A DNA stretch of 64,000 nt from Streptomyces sp. ATexAB-D23 (GCF_000373645.1 NZ_KB892022.1:32292-96291); one strand, 5' to 3'. Positions 32,738-41,121 are shown, counted from the stretch's first letter. Notes: generated from the sequence alone by a model not told the origin. Numbers and translations: made by a program.

Positions 32738-34105
32738 ATGCCACAGTCGAACCCGCCGCCCGAGCCGAGCGCGGAGCAGGCCGAGTCGTTGCGGGACGTC
32801 GTGGGCGACCAGCGGCTGGATGCCGCCCAGGAGTGGCTGGAGGCGCATCCGCCGCATGTGATCGCCGATGAGCTGGCACGCATGGACGCGGTCGACGCCG
32901 GGGTGGCGTTCCGGCTGCTGCGCAAGGACCGGGCGCTGGAGGTGTTCGAGGAGCTGGAGCCGGTCGACCAGCAGCAGATCCTGGAGGGGCTGCGGGACCG
33001 CTCCTTCCGGGACCTCATCGAGGACATGGCCCCGGACGACCGGGCCAGGATGCTGCGGGAGGCCCCGGCCAAGGTCGTCAAGCGGGTGCTGGCCGGGCTG
33101 AGTCCCAACGAGCGCAGGATGACCTCCTCGCTGCTCGGCTACCCGGAGGGCTCCGTCGGCCGTTACATGACACCCGAGGTGATGGCGCTGTCGCGGTCGC
33201 TGACCGTCGAGCAGGCGCTGCGTACCGTACGGGAGAAGGGGGCGGAGGCGGAGACCGTGTACACCCTGCCCGTGGTCGACTCCGGCCGCCGGCTGACCGG
33301 GGTGGTGGAACTGCGTGAACTGGTGCTCAACGCACCGGGCACGATGGTCTCCGAGCTGGTCGTGACCGAGCCGGCCTCCGCGTACGCCACCGACTCCGCC
33401 GAGGCCGCGGCCCGTCTGATGCGGGAGACCAACGACTTCAACCTGCCCGTCGTCGACAGCGAGGAACGGCTCGTCGGGCTCTTCACCATCGACGACGCCG
33501 TGGAGGTCATCGAGGCGGCCGACACCGAGGACGTCGCCCGCCAGGCGGGTGCCGCGCCGTGGGCCGGCCACTACATGGCCGCCTCCGTGTGGCAGCTCGC
33601 CCGCTACCGGGCGCTGTGGCTGAGCCTGCTGCTGGTCGCGGCGACCCTCACGGTCGGCGTGACCCAGGCGTTCGAGACCACCCTGGAACAGGTCGCCGCC
33701 CTCGCCCTGTTCATCCCGATGCTGATCGGCGCGGGCGGCAACGCCGGCGCCCAGGCCGCCACCGCCTGTGTACGCGCACTGGCGGTCGGCGAGGTCAGGA
33801 GTTCGGACCTGATAAGGGTGATCTGGCGGGAATGCCGGGTGGGCCTGGTCCTGGGGTCCCTGCTGGCCGTGCTCGGCCTGCTGCTGGGCACGGTGTTCGT
33901 CAGCGCGAGGATCGCCTTGGTGGTCGGTATCACCCTGGTCATCATCTGCGGGTGGGCGGCGACCATCGGCGGCGCCATGCCGCTGCTGGCCCGGCGGGTG
34001 CGGATCGACCCGGCGGTGGTCTCCGCGCCCATGGTCACCACCCTCGTGGACGCCACCGGCCTGATCATCTACTTCCTGACCGCGAAGGTCGTCCTGGGCG
34101 TCTGA
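32738..34105 (+). CDS. mgtE: MgtE-type magnesium transporter
   Basis: This 455-residue protein has the full MgtE layout: an N-terminal superhelical domain (residues about 20-130), a CBS pair (about 140-255, with YMTPEVMALSRSLTVEQALR) and a C-terminal five-helix membrane domain (about 285-455) including the conserved pore segment LIGAGGNAGAQAATACVRAL. It is a Mg2+ channel gated by intracellular Mg2+. The ATG before PQSNPPPE was chosen; an in-frame ATG 14 codons upstream exists. It lies between two thiopeptide operons, after a strong terminator, and may be housekeeping. I saw no Mg riboswitch in the 175 bases upstream. Confidence 0.9.
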   Translation: MPQSNPPPEPSAEQAESLRDVVGDQRLDAAQEWLEAHPPHVIADELARMDAVDAGVAFRLLRKDRALEVFEELEPVDQQQILEGLRDRSFRDLIEDMAPDDRARMLREAPAKVVKRVLAGLSPNERRMTSSLLGYPEGSVGRYMTPEVMALSRSLTVEQALRTVREKGAEAETVYTLPVVDSGRRLTGVVELRELVLNAPGTMVSELVVTEPASAYATDSAEAAARLMRETNDFNLPVVDSEERLVGLFTIDDAVEVIEAADTEDVARQAGAAPWAGHYMAASVWQLARYRALWLSLLLVAATLTVGVTQAFETTLEQVAALALFIPMLIGAGGNAGAQAATACVRALAVGEVRSSDLIRVIWRECRVGLVLGSLLAVLGLLLGTVFVSARIALVVGITLVIICGWAATIGGAMPLLARRVRIDPAVVSAPMVTTLVDATGLIIYFLTAKVVLGV

Positions 34106-34204
34106 CCCGCACGCCGGACGGAGTCGGACGCCGGTACGTGTCCGAACCGCCCGCGCCCGCCGTCGGGTGAGCGGCGGGCCAGGACCCACCCGGGCGCCGG
34201 GGCG

Positions 34205-35770
34205 TTACGCGGTCGGCTCCAGGGACGGCGCCCACTGGCCGGCCAGCCCGCTCAGCAGCGCCTCGGTCTCCGCCTGGTTCCGGGCCAGCCCGTAGACCCG
34301 GCAGTCGGGGCGCACGACCGCCGCCGTCGCGCCGAGCGACCCGAGCCAGCCCCGCAGCGGCTCGTCGGCGGGGTCCCCGGGCCGCAGGTGACGCGTCCGC
34401 AGCCGCCAGCGTGCCGCGCACTGAGGCAGACCGGGGGCGAGCGGCGCGACGGGGCCGTCCGTGCTGAGGAGCACCGGGTCCGGGCCGAGGTGCCCGGCGC
34501 CGCCCAGTACCCCGGGCGGGACCGGCAGCCCCGCGCCGAAGCCCGCCGTGCCGTCGGCCCCCCGGTGGTACAGCCCCCCGTCCGGGGTGTGGACGCCGGG
34601 CTGTGCGGGGCGGGCGACGTCCGCGTCCGGCCGGGACGCCATCGCACTGTCCCGGTGTGCCGCGGCGACCGGATCGGTCAGGCAGATCATCCGGCCGAGC
34701 GCCACCGACCGGTCGATGCTCGCCTGCGCGTCCGGGCGGCGCTCGGCCTCGTAGCTGTCCAGCAGCTCCGGCAGCGCGGCACCGGCCAGCACCCGGTCCA
34801 GCTTCCACGCCAGGTCGCCGGCGTCGCGGATGCCGGAGCACATGCCCTGCCCGGCGAACGGCGGCATCTGGTGGGCGGCGTCTCCCGCGAGCAGCACCCG
34901 GCCGGCCCGCCAGCGGTCCGCGTTGCGGGCGGTGAAGGTGTAGACGGCGTGGCGTTCCAGCGTGGCGTTGCCCGGTTCGACGCCGAACATGGCCAGCAGC
35001 CGCCAGGCGTTGCGGGCGGTGCCGAACGCCTCGGGGGCCTCGCCCGGCAGCCGCATGAACTCCCAGCGGCGGTGCCCGGGTCCGGCCGAGACCGCGACCC
35101 GGGGGCGGGCGGGGTCGGCGATCTGCACGTTGCACGGCGGGAAGTCCGCAGCCCGGTGCGGTGTCACATCGCAGGCCATCCAGTCCAGGGCGAAGCCGCC
35201 CTCGCTCAGTGTGGCCCCCATCGCCTCGCGCACCATGCTGTTGGCGCCGTCGCACCCGATGACCCAGCGGGCCCTCAGCACCCGCTCCGGGCCCCCGGCG
35301 ACGGGGCGCACGGTGAGGTCCGCGCCGGTCTCCCGGGCGGTCAGCCGGACCGCCTCGTGCCCGCGCAGCAGCCGCAGGTTCGGTATCCGCGCTGCGCGCT
35401 GCTCCAACGCCTCCTCCAGGCCCGGCTGGTACATGGAGGTGGACGCGGGCCAGCGGTGGGCGGGGTCGTGGCCCAGCCCGATACGGAGCAGGGTGCGGCC
35501 GGCCGCGTCGGCGACCACGTAGTCCTCGGAGGGTTCCCCGAACGTGCTCAGGTGGGGGCCGGCCCCCGCGGCGTCGAGGATGCGGGCGGCGTCGGCGTCG
35601 AAGGCGACGGCACGCGGCATCGGGTACGGCCGGGGCCAGCGTTCGACGACGGTGACCTGCCGGCCGCGCTGGGCGAGCAGGATCGACAACACCTGGCCGA
35701 CCGGGCCGAATCCGACGACGAGGACGTCGGCGGGGGCCTCTTCCGAGGCCGGGGGCGGCGCAGCGCTCAA
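34205..35770 (-). CDS. FAD-dependent aromatic hydroxylase, large MhpA/PgaE-like type
   Basis: This 521-residue class A flavin monooxygenase has the FAD motif VVGFGPVGQVLSILLAQRG (about residues 17-35), the DG motif VIGCDGANSMVREAMG (about 170-185) and the GD motif VLLAGDAAHQMPPFAGQGM (about 292-310). A thioredoxin-like C-terminal region follows, as in phenol, PHPP and polyketide hydroxylases. It would hydroxylate an aromatic ring with NAD(P)H and O2. It is divergent from the precursor operon, so it shares the regulatory gap and is probably a tailoring enzyme acting on the aminohydroxybenzoate unit or an aromatic part of the product. Confidence 0.85.
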   Translation of the reverse strand: MSAAPPPASEEAPADVLVVGFGPVGQVLSILLAQRGRQVTVVERWPRPYPMPRAVAFDADAARILDAAGAGPHLSTFGEPSEDYVVADAAGRTLLRIGLGHDPAHRWPASTSMYQPGLEEALEQRAARIPNLRLLRGHEAVRLTARETGADLTVRPVAGGPERVLRARWVIGCDGANSMVREAMGATLSEGGFALDWMACDVTPHRAADFPPCNVQIADPARPRVAVSAGPGHRRWEFMRLPGEAPEAFGTARNAWRLLAMFGVEPGNATLERHAVYTFTARNADRWRAGRVLLAGDAAHQMPPFAGQGMCSGIRDAGDLAWKLDRVLAGAALPELLDSYEAERRPDAQASIDRSVALGRMICLTDPVAAAHRDSAMASRPDADVARPAQPGVHTPDGGLYHRGADGTAGFGAGLPVPPGVLGGAGHLGPDPVLLSTDGPVAPLAPGLPQCAARWRLRTRHLRPGDPADEPLRGWLGSLGATAAVVRPDCRVYGLARNQAETEALLSGLAGQWAPSLEPTA

Positions 35771-35898
35771 CTTTCTCTCCCCTCCCGAAGAGCGAGTGGA
35801 CTCCCCGGGTGGGACCGCGCCGGGAAATCGGGAAACGTGGTCACGCTAGCCCCCGTTCCACGCCGGAGGGCCCCGCGGAACCCCCCTGGGGAAAGAAC

Positions 35899-35959
35899 GT
35901 GATGAATGTCAGCGCGGCTCGGGCGGCCGTTGTCCCGGCCGACGCGCGGCTGCCAGCAT
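35899..35959 (+). promoter_or_regulatory. Precursor operon promoter, same block as at the biosynthetic operon
   Basis: GTGATGAATGTCA starts at 35899. Exactly 27 bases on comes GCCGTTGTCC, containing TTGTCC (35930-35935), then an 18-base spacer and CAGCAT (35954-35959). The distances are identical to those at 20457-20517, and GTGA, ATGTCAGC, GGCTC and GCCGTTGTCC are shared. It ends about 48 bases before the precursor ATG. Here only one upstream copy of the 13-bp element is present. Confidence 0.7.
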
Positions 35960-36007
35960 CAGCGCGTCATCGAAGCCCTCTGCACAAGGCATTGGAAGGG
36001 ATCCAAC

Positions 36008-36214
36008 ATGAGCACTCTCGCCAGTGAGACTCCGGCCGGCGGCGACCTGTTCGCCTCGTTCGACATCGACGAGCTGGAGGTGCTGGAGGTCTCCGACAGC
36101 GTGGGCCTGCCGGAGATGGGCGCGAGCTCGTCGAGCCTGAGCGTCGCCTCCGAGGCGGCGGCGGACGTCAGCCTCTGCTGTTCGTCGTCCTCCTCCACCT
36201 GCTGCTGCTGCTGA
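36008..36214 (+). CDS. Thiopeptide precursor peptide
   Basis: This 68-residue peptide has an acidic helical leader with the thiopeptide-type end LEVLEVSDSVGLPEMGA (residues 23-39). In related precursors the core starts right after such a [PE]-x-GA. The expected core is residues 40-68: 12 Ser, one Thr and six Cys, ending SLCCSSSSSTCCCC. Cys would become thiazoles, Ser dehydroalanine, and two Ser the six-membered N-heterocycle. The core is long for a thiopeptide and unusually contains Glu49 and Asp53; real cleavage could lie nearer the C-terminus, for example before Ser55. The start has a good site (GGAAGGG). A strong hairpin follows the stop. Confidence 0.88.
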   Translation: MSTLASETPAGGDLFASFDIDELEVLEVSDSVGLPEMGASSSSLSVASEAAADVSLCCSSSSSTCCCC

Positions 36215-36223
36215 TCGCAGGTG

Positions 36224-36261
36224 CCCGCGTACCGGACCGCCTTCCCGGTCCGGTACGCGGG
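36224..36261 (+). terminator. Hairpin between precursor gene and downstream genes (attenuator)
   Basis: There is a perfect 16-bp stem (CCCGCGTACCGGACCG at 36224-36239, complement at 36246-36261) with a 6-base loop, 9 bases after the precursor stop. As in many RiPP operons it probably ends most transcripts, giving much precursor mRNA, while partial read-through feeds the AMP-ligase and aminohydroxybenzoate genes. Confidence 0.75.
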
Positions 36262-36294
36262 ACCGTCCCCGTGCACGTCCCGGAGAGGAGCCCC

Positions 36295-37944
36295 ATGAGC
36301 GCTGGTCCCCCCGTGCGGATACCCCCGTCCTGGGCGCGGCACGAGCACTATGCCTTCCGGCTTTCGCACACCTGGGCACAGCACCCGGACGCGCCGGCGG
36401 TGTACTGGTCGGGGCTCTGCCTCACCGCGCGGGAGAGCCTGTCCCTGGTCTTCGACACGGCTGCCGCGCTACGGGACGGGGGGATCGCCCCGGGCGACAC
36501 CGTCGCCCTTCTCACGGCGGCCAATCACCCCACGGCGCTCTTCGCGCGCTACGCCGCGCATCTGCTGGGCGCGGCCGTGGTGTCGGTCCGCGCGGCCAAC
36601 CCCCGCAGCGACGCCGAGATGCTCTCGCCCGAGGTCCAGGCCGAGGTGCTGCGGGACACCGGCAGCCGCCTCCTGGTCGCCGACGAGACCACGGCGGTAC
36701 GGGCCGCCGCACTGGTCTCGCCCGCCCTGCGCGGCCTGTTGCTGCCCGCCCCCGGCAGCTCGGCCCCGCCCGCGGGCGGCGCCCTGGCCCCGGTGCCCCC
36801 GGACGCCGGCTTCGGACCTGACGACGTGGCCCCGTACGCCCCGGGGGTCCGCGCCCGGATCACCTTCACCAGCGGGACGACCGGACTGCCCAAGGGGATC
36901 GTCCAGAGCTACCGGACCTGGAACTCGACCGTCGGTATCTACCCGGCCGCCCCCGGCCCCACCGGGCCCGCCCGTGTCCTGGCCGTCACCCCGGTCAGCC
37001 ACACGGTGGGCTCCATGGTGGACGCGGTGCTGGCCGCCGGCGGGTCCGTGGTCCTGCACGAGGGGTTCGACGCGGACGAGGTGCTGGACGCCTTCGGCCG
37101 CCTCGCCGTGACGGACACCTATCTGGCGGTGCCGCACCTCTACCGGCTCACCGAACGACTCTCCGCGGCCGGCGCCCGCCCGGACCTGTCCGCGCTGCGC
37201 CAGGTGGTGTACAGCGGGACTCCGGCCGCGCCGCACCGGATCGCCGACGCGCTGCGCTGGTTCGCGGGCCCGCTGTCCCAGCTGTACGGCTCATCGGAGG
37301 CGGGCGGCATCTGCGGCCTGGACCGGTTGGACCATCAGGAGCCCGAGCTGCTGGGCACCGTGGGCCGGCCGTTCCCCTGGGTGGAACTGAGCCTGCGCGA
37401 CCCGGAGACCGGCCGGGACGTCCCCAGGGGCGGGACCGGCGAGGTGTGCGTGCGGTCCGCGACGGTCATGGACGGCTACCTCGGCCGCGACCCGGCGGAG
37501 GGCGGCACCCCGGACGGCCGGCTGCGTACGGGCGATCTCGGCCGTCTCGACGTGTACGGCAGGCTCCGGCTGACCGGCCGCCTGGGCCAGGTCATCAAGA
37601 GCGGCGGCCAGAAGGTGCATCCGGCCGCCGTGGAACGCGTCCTGGCCGAGCATCCGGCGGTGCGGGAGGCGGTGGTGTTCGGCGTACGGGACCACGACCG
37701 GGTGGAGCGGGTGTACGCGGCGGTGTCCCTGCGTCCGGGGAGCGAGGGCGACGACGTCCGGCTGCGGGCCCATGTCGGGGCGCGACTGGACTCGGCCCAT
37801 GTGCCGGTGCACATCAGCCGGTGGCCCGAGCTGCCGTCGAACGACAGTGGCAAGCCCGATGTGCGGTATCTCCGCGGCCTCGCGGAGGCGGCGGACAGCG
37901 AACCCGGCGTGCGGGAAACCACCGGGGAGAGGAGAGCGATATGA
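36295..37944 (+). CDS. AMP-dependent acyl ligase (ANL family), probable aryl acid activating enzyme
   Basis: This 549-residue adenylating enzyme has core motifs A3 FTSGTTGLPKG (residues 191-201), A5 YGSSEAGG, A7 RTGDLG and the C-terminal catalytic Lys in NDSGKPDVRYL. It would activate a carboxylic acid as acyl-AMP and pass it to CoA, a carrier or directly to the peptide. The next two genes make 3-amino-4-hydroxybenzoate, so that acid or a hydroxylated form is the likely substrate, much as NosI-type ligases activate the indolic acid in nosiheptide-type pathways. The ATG has GGAGAGGAG upstream and its stop overlaps the aldolase start (ATGA). No acyltransferase partner is evident. Confidence 0.87.
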   Translation: MSAGPPVRIPPSWARHEHYAFRLSHTWAQHPDAPAVYWSGLCLTARESLSLVFDTAAALRDGGIAPGDTVALLTAANHPTALFARYAAHLLGAAVVSVRAANPRSDAEMLSPEVQAEVLRDTGSRLLVADETTAVRAAALVSPALRGLLLPAPGSSAPPAGGALAPVPPDAGFGPDDVAPYAPGVRARITFTSGTTGLPKGIVQSYRTWNSTVGIYPAAPGPTGPARVLAVTPVSHTVGSMVDAVLAAGGSVVLHEGFDADEVLDAFGRLAVTDTYLAVPHLYRLTERLSAAGARPDLSALRQVVYSGTPAAPHRIADALRWFAGPLSQLYGSSEAGGICGLDRLDHQEPELLGTVGRPFPWVELSLRDPETGRDVPRGGTGEVCVRSATVMDGYLGRDPAEGGTPDGRLRTGDLGRLDVYGRLRLTGRLGQVIKSGGQKVHPAAVERVLAEHPAVREAVVFGVRDHDRVERVYAAVSLRPGSEGDDVRLRAHVGARLDSAHVPVHISRWPELPSNDSGKPDVRYLRGLAEAADSEPGVRETTGERRAI

Positions 37945-38783
37945 CGTCATATCTGCATTTCGCGCGGGAGATGCGGCTCGGCAGGCTGTTCCGTCACGGG
38001 GACGGCCGGCTCCTGATCACCCCGCTCGACCACTCCGTCACCGATGGCCCGGTGGTCCCCCGCGGCAGCACCATCGACCACCTCACCGGCCAGCTGGCCG
38101 CGGGCGGTGTCGACGCCGTGGTCGTCCACAAGGGGGTGCTGCGACACATCAGCCCGGCCCGCTTCGCCGGGATGTCGCTGATCGTCCACCTCAGCGCGAG
38201 TACCCGGCACGCGCCGGATTCGGACGCCAAGTACCTGGTGACGGCGGTGGAGGACGCGCTGCGGCTCGGGGCGGACGCGGTGAGTGTCCACATCAACATG
38301 GGCTCGGCGGACGAGCGGCAGCAGATCGGGGACCTGGGCCGGGTCGCGGACCTGTGCGACCGCTGGAACCTGCCCCTGCTGGCGATGGTCTACCCGCGCG
38401 GCCCCGGTATCGATCATCCGCAGGCCCCGGAGCTGGTGGTGCACGCGGCGACGCTCGCCGCGGACCTCGGCGCGGACGTGGTCAAGGCCCCGTACGCGGG
38501 GAGCGTGGCCGAGATGCGGGACGTGGTCGCCGCCTGCCCGATCCCGCTGCTGTGCGCGGGCGGTCCCCGCCGTGGTTCGGGCACCGACGCGCTGGCGTTC
38601 GTCAGGGACGCCCTGCTCGGCGGCGCCGCCGGGGTCGCGATGGGGCGCAACATCTTCCAGGCCGCCGATCCCCGCCGGATGGCCGCCCGGGTCGCCGCCG
38701 TGGTGCACGGCGAGCCCCAGCCGCTCGTGGCCGACAAGACAGAAGGGCAGTGTGATGAACGGACAGAAGCTGTGCTGGCTTGA
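37941..38783 (+). CDS. GriI-like aldolase for 3-amino-4-hydroxybenzoate synthesis (DhnA/ADH synthase family)
   Basis: This 280-residue class I aldolase belongs to the DhnA-type/ADH synthase family, with the proton-donor Tyr in AMVYPRG (Tyr151), the Schiff-base Lys in DVVKAPYAG (Lys182) and the phosphate-binding end CAGGPRRGS...GVAMGRNIF. GriI homologues join aspartate semialdehyde and dihydroxyacetone phosphate to a C7 amino sugar-like intermediate. The neighbour gene encodes the matching second enzyme, so 3,4-AHBA synthesis is strongly suggested. The ATG follows GGAGAG and overlaps the ligase stop; its 3' end overlaps the next gene by 29 bases. Confidence 0.87.
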   Translation: MTSYLHFAREMRLGRLFRHGDGRLLITPLDHSVTDGPVVPRGSTIDHLTGQLAAGGVDAVVVHKGVLRHISPARFAGMSLIVHLSASTRHAPDSDAKYLVTAVEDALRLGADAVSVHINMGSADERQQIGDLGRVADLCDRWNLPLLAMVYPRGPGIDHPQAPELVVHAATLAADLGADVVKAPYAGSVAEMRDVVAACPIPLLCAGGPRRGSGTDALAFVRDALLGGAAGVAMGRNIFQAADPRRMAARVAAVVHGEPQPLVADKTEGQCDERTEAVLA

Positions 38784-39873
38784 TATCCGTGGCGCCGGTA
38801 CCGCCCGGCCCGCGATCATCGAGGAGGCCCTGCACCAGCGGACCGACGGCATCGTCGCCGGTGACCTGCAGACCCTGGCCGACCTCCCGCCCACCGTCCG
38901 CAAGGTGCTGCTGCCCAGCGGTGAGGGCTGGTGGCGCGACGAGTGCTTCCCCGGCGCGGCCGACATCGTCATCCTGCCGCCCGGCTTCACCGGCCGCGCG
39001 GAGCTGGAACAGGCCCATCCCGAGGTGGAGTTCGGGCGCCTGGTGGAGATCACCGACGCCACGAGCCTGGAGGAGGCGTGCCACGCGGCGCGCACCGAGC
39101 GCTGGAGCGTCCTCGACTTCCGCGATCCGACCAAGATCCCGCTGGAGATCGTCATCGCCGCCGCCACGGGCTCCAAGGGCGCGATCGTGACCACCGCCGG
39201 CAACCCGGAGGAGGCGGCGATCACCTTCGGGGTGCTGGAACTCGGCTCGGACGGGGTGATGATGCCCGGCCGCTGTGTGGGGGACGCCACCGCGCTGGTG
39301 GAGGCGGCCCGGTCCTCGGCCGGTGAACTGACGCTGACCGAACTGACCGTCACCGCCACGACGCACATCGGCATGGGCGAGCGGGCCTGTATCGACACCT
39401 GCAGTCAGCTCGGCGAGAACGAGGGGCTGCTGGTCGGCTCCTACTCCAAGGGCATGGTGCTGTGCGTCAGCGAGACGCACCCCCTGCCGTACATGCCGAC
39501 CCGCCCCTTCCGGGTGAACGCCGGGGCCGTGCACAGTTACGTCGTCGCACCGCACGGCCGCACCAACTACCTCAGCGAACTCCACGCGGGCGCCCCGGCA
39601 CTGGCGGTGGACTCCACCGGACGCACCCGGGTGGTGCCGGTGGGCCGGGTCAAGGTCGAGACCAGACCGCTGATCTCGGTCGACGCGGTGTCACCGGAGG
39701 GCGTACGGGTCAACCTCATCCTCCAGGACGACTGGCACGTACGGGTGCTGGGGCCGGGCGGCGTGGTGCTGAACTGCACCGAACTCGCCCCGGGCGACAC
39801 GCTGCTGGGCTACGTCCCCACGGCCGACCGGCATGTGGGCTACCCCATCGACGAGTTCTGCCGCGAGCAGTGA
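38755..39873 (+). CDS. GriH-like 3-amino-4-hydroxybenzoate synthase (3-dehydroquinate synthase II family)
   Basis: This 372-residue protein belongs to the archaeal-type DHQ synthase II family (AroB'), with the conserved blocks IAAATGSKGAIVTTAGNPEEA, GSDGVMMPG, MGERACIDTCS and GSYSKGMVLCVSETHPLPYM. In Streptomyces secondary metabolism the same family (GriH) cyclises the GriI product to 3-amino-4-hydroxybenzoate. Ordinary Streptomyces make dehydroquinate with the unrelated bacterial AroB, so this copy is almost certainly for 3,4-AHBA. The ATG follows GAAGGG; the stop overlaps the flavin hydroxylase GTG (GTGA). Confidence 0.9.
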   Translation: MNGQKLCWLDIRGAGTARPAIIEEALHQRTDGIVAGDLQTLADLPPTVRKVLLPSGEGWWRDECFPGAADIVILPPGFTGRAELEQAHPEVEFGRLVEITDATSLEEACHAARTERWSVLDFRDPTKIPLEIVIAAATGSKGAIVTTAGNPEEAAITFGVLELGSDGVMMPGRCVGDATALVEAARSSAGELTLTELTVTATTHIGMGERACIDTCSQLGENEGLLVGSYSKGMVLCVSETHPLPYMPTRPFRVNAGAVHSYVVAPHGRTNYLSELHAGAPALAVDSTGRTRVVPVGRVKVETRPLISVDAVSPEGVRVNLILQDDWHVRVLGPGGVVLNCTELAPGDTLLGYVPTADRHVGYPIDEFCREQ

Positions 39874-41108
39874 CCAGGACGCGGGAGGTACCGGCACGTG
39901 CCGCCGCCGTGGCGGTGATCGGCGGCGGCATCGCGGGGCTGACCCTGGCACTCGCTCTGCGGCGGGAAGGGGTGGACTGCACCGTCTTCGAGCGGAACCC
40001 GGAACCGGCCGGGGCGGGAGCCGGGCTCCAGCTGGCACCCAACGCCACCAGGCTCCTGCACCGCCTGGGCGTCGCCGAAGCGCTCCGCGCGGTCGCGGTC
40101 CTCCCCCGCGCCCTGCGGATCCGCGGCTGGGACGACGACCTCCCACTCCACACCACCGCGCTGGGCGACGCCTGCCGACAGGGCTACGGCGCGCCCTACT
40201 ACACGGTCCACCGGGCCCAGTTGCACCGCGTACTGCGGGAAGCCGTCGGCGGCGCCCAGGTGCGGACGGGCCACCGGCTGACGGACCTGACGGAGGACCC
40301 CGACGGCGTGGACCTCACCTTCGCCTCGGGCGCCCGCCACCGGGCGGACGTGGTGATCGGCGCGGACGGCGTGCACTCCGCGGTCCGGGCCCGGCTGGCC
40401 GGCGACGCCCCCGTGTTCTCCGGCAGCAGCGCCTACCGCGGCCTGGTCCCGGCGGATCGTCTCCCCTGGGCCGCCGGTGAACCGGAGGTTCGCGTCTGGC
40501 CCGGCCCCGGACGCCATCTGGTGTGCTACCCGGTCTCCGGAGGCCGGGAGATCAGCTTCACCGCGACGGTCCCCGCGGCCTCGGCGGGCGAGGAGTCCTG
40601 GACGGCCGAGGGCGACCCGGCCGAACTCGCCGCCGCCTACGACGGCTGGAACCCCACGGTCACCCGCCTCATCGCCGCCGCCGACACGGTACGCCGCTGG
40701 CCCCTGCACGACCGCGAGAGCCTGCCCGGCTGGGTCACCGCCCGAGTGGCCCTCCTCGGGGACGCCGCCCACCCCATGCTCCCCTTCCTGGCCCAGGGCG
40801 CGAACCAGGCGATCGAGGACGCGGTCACCCTGGCCGTCTGCCTGGGCCGGGCCGCGCCGGCGGACGCCCCGGCCGCGCTCCGCCGCTACCAGGACCTGCG
40901 CCTCCCGCGCACCACGCTGATCCAGCGCGGCGCACGCCGGAGCACCCAGTACCTGCACCGGCCGGACCGCCCCGACCGCCCCGGCGCCACCGCGGACCCG
41001 CACGGCCTGGCGGGGCTGCGGGCCATGGGATGGCTCTACGGCCATGACGCGGAGGCCGTCGCGACGGGAGAGGCACGAGAGCCGCAGCCGGGGAGCACGG
41101 CGCCCTGA
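39870..41108 (+). CDS. FAD-dependent hydroxylase, salicylate-hydroxylase type (possible AHBA hydroxylase)
   Basis: This 412-residue class A flavin monooxygenase has the FAD motif VIGGGIAGLTLALALRREG (about residues 16-34), the DG motif VVIGADGVHSAVRARL (about 162-177) and ARVALLGDAAHPMLPFLAQG (about 291-310). It is the size and type of salicylate hydroxylase and of the platensimycin-pathway enzyme that hydroxylates 3-amino-4-hydroxybenzoate. The GTG overlaps the stop of the 3,4-AHBA synthase gene, tying it to that pathway, so ring hydroxylation (or decarboxylative hydroxylation) of 3,4-AHBA is the best guess. It is the last rightward gene of the cluster. Confidence 0.86.
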   Translation: MTRTREVPARAAAVAVIGGGIAGLTLALALRREGVDCTVFERNPEPAGAGAGLQLAPNATRLLHRLGVAEALRAVAVLPRALRIRGWDDDLPLHTTALGDACRQGYGAPYYTVHRAQLHRVLREAVGGAQVRTGHRLTDLTEDPDGVDLTFASGARHRADVVIGADGVHSAVRARLAGDAPVFSGSSAYRGLVPADRLPWAAGEPEVRVWPGPGRHLVCYPVSGGREISFTATVPAASAGEESWTAEGDPAELAAAYDGWNPTVTRLIAAADTVRRWPLHDRESLPGWVTARVALLGDAAHPMLPFLAQGANQAIEDAVTLAVCLGRAAPADAPAALRRYQDLRLPRTTLIQRGARRSTQYLHRPDRPDRPGATADPHGLAGLRAMGWLYGHDAEAVATGEAREPQPGSTAP

Positions 41109-41121
41109 GAGGTGCCCGCCC

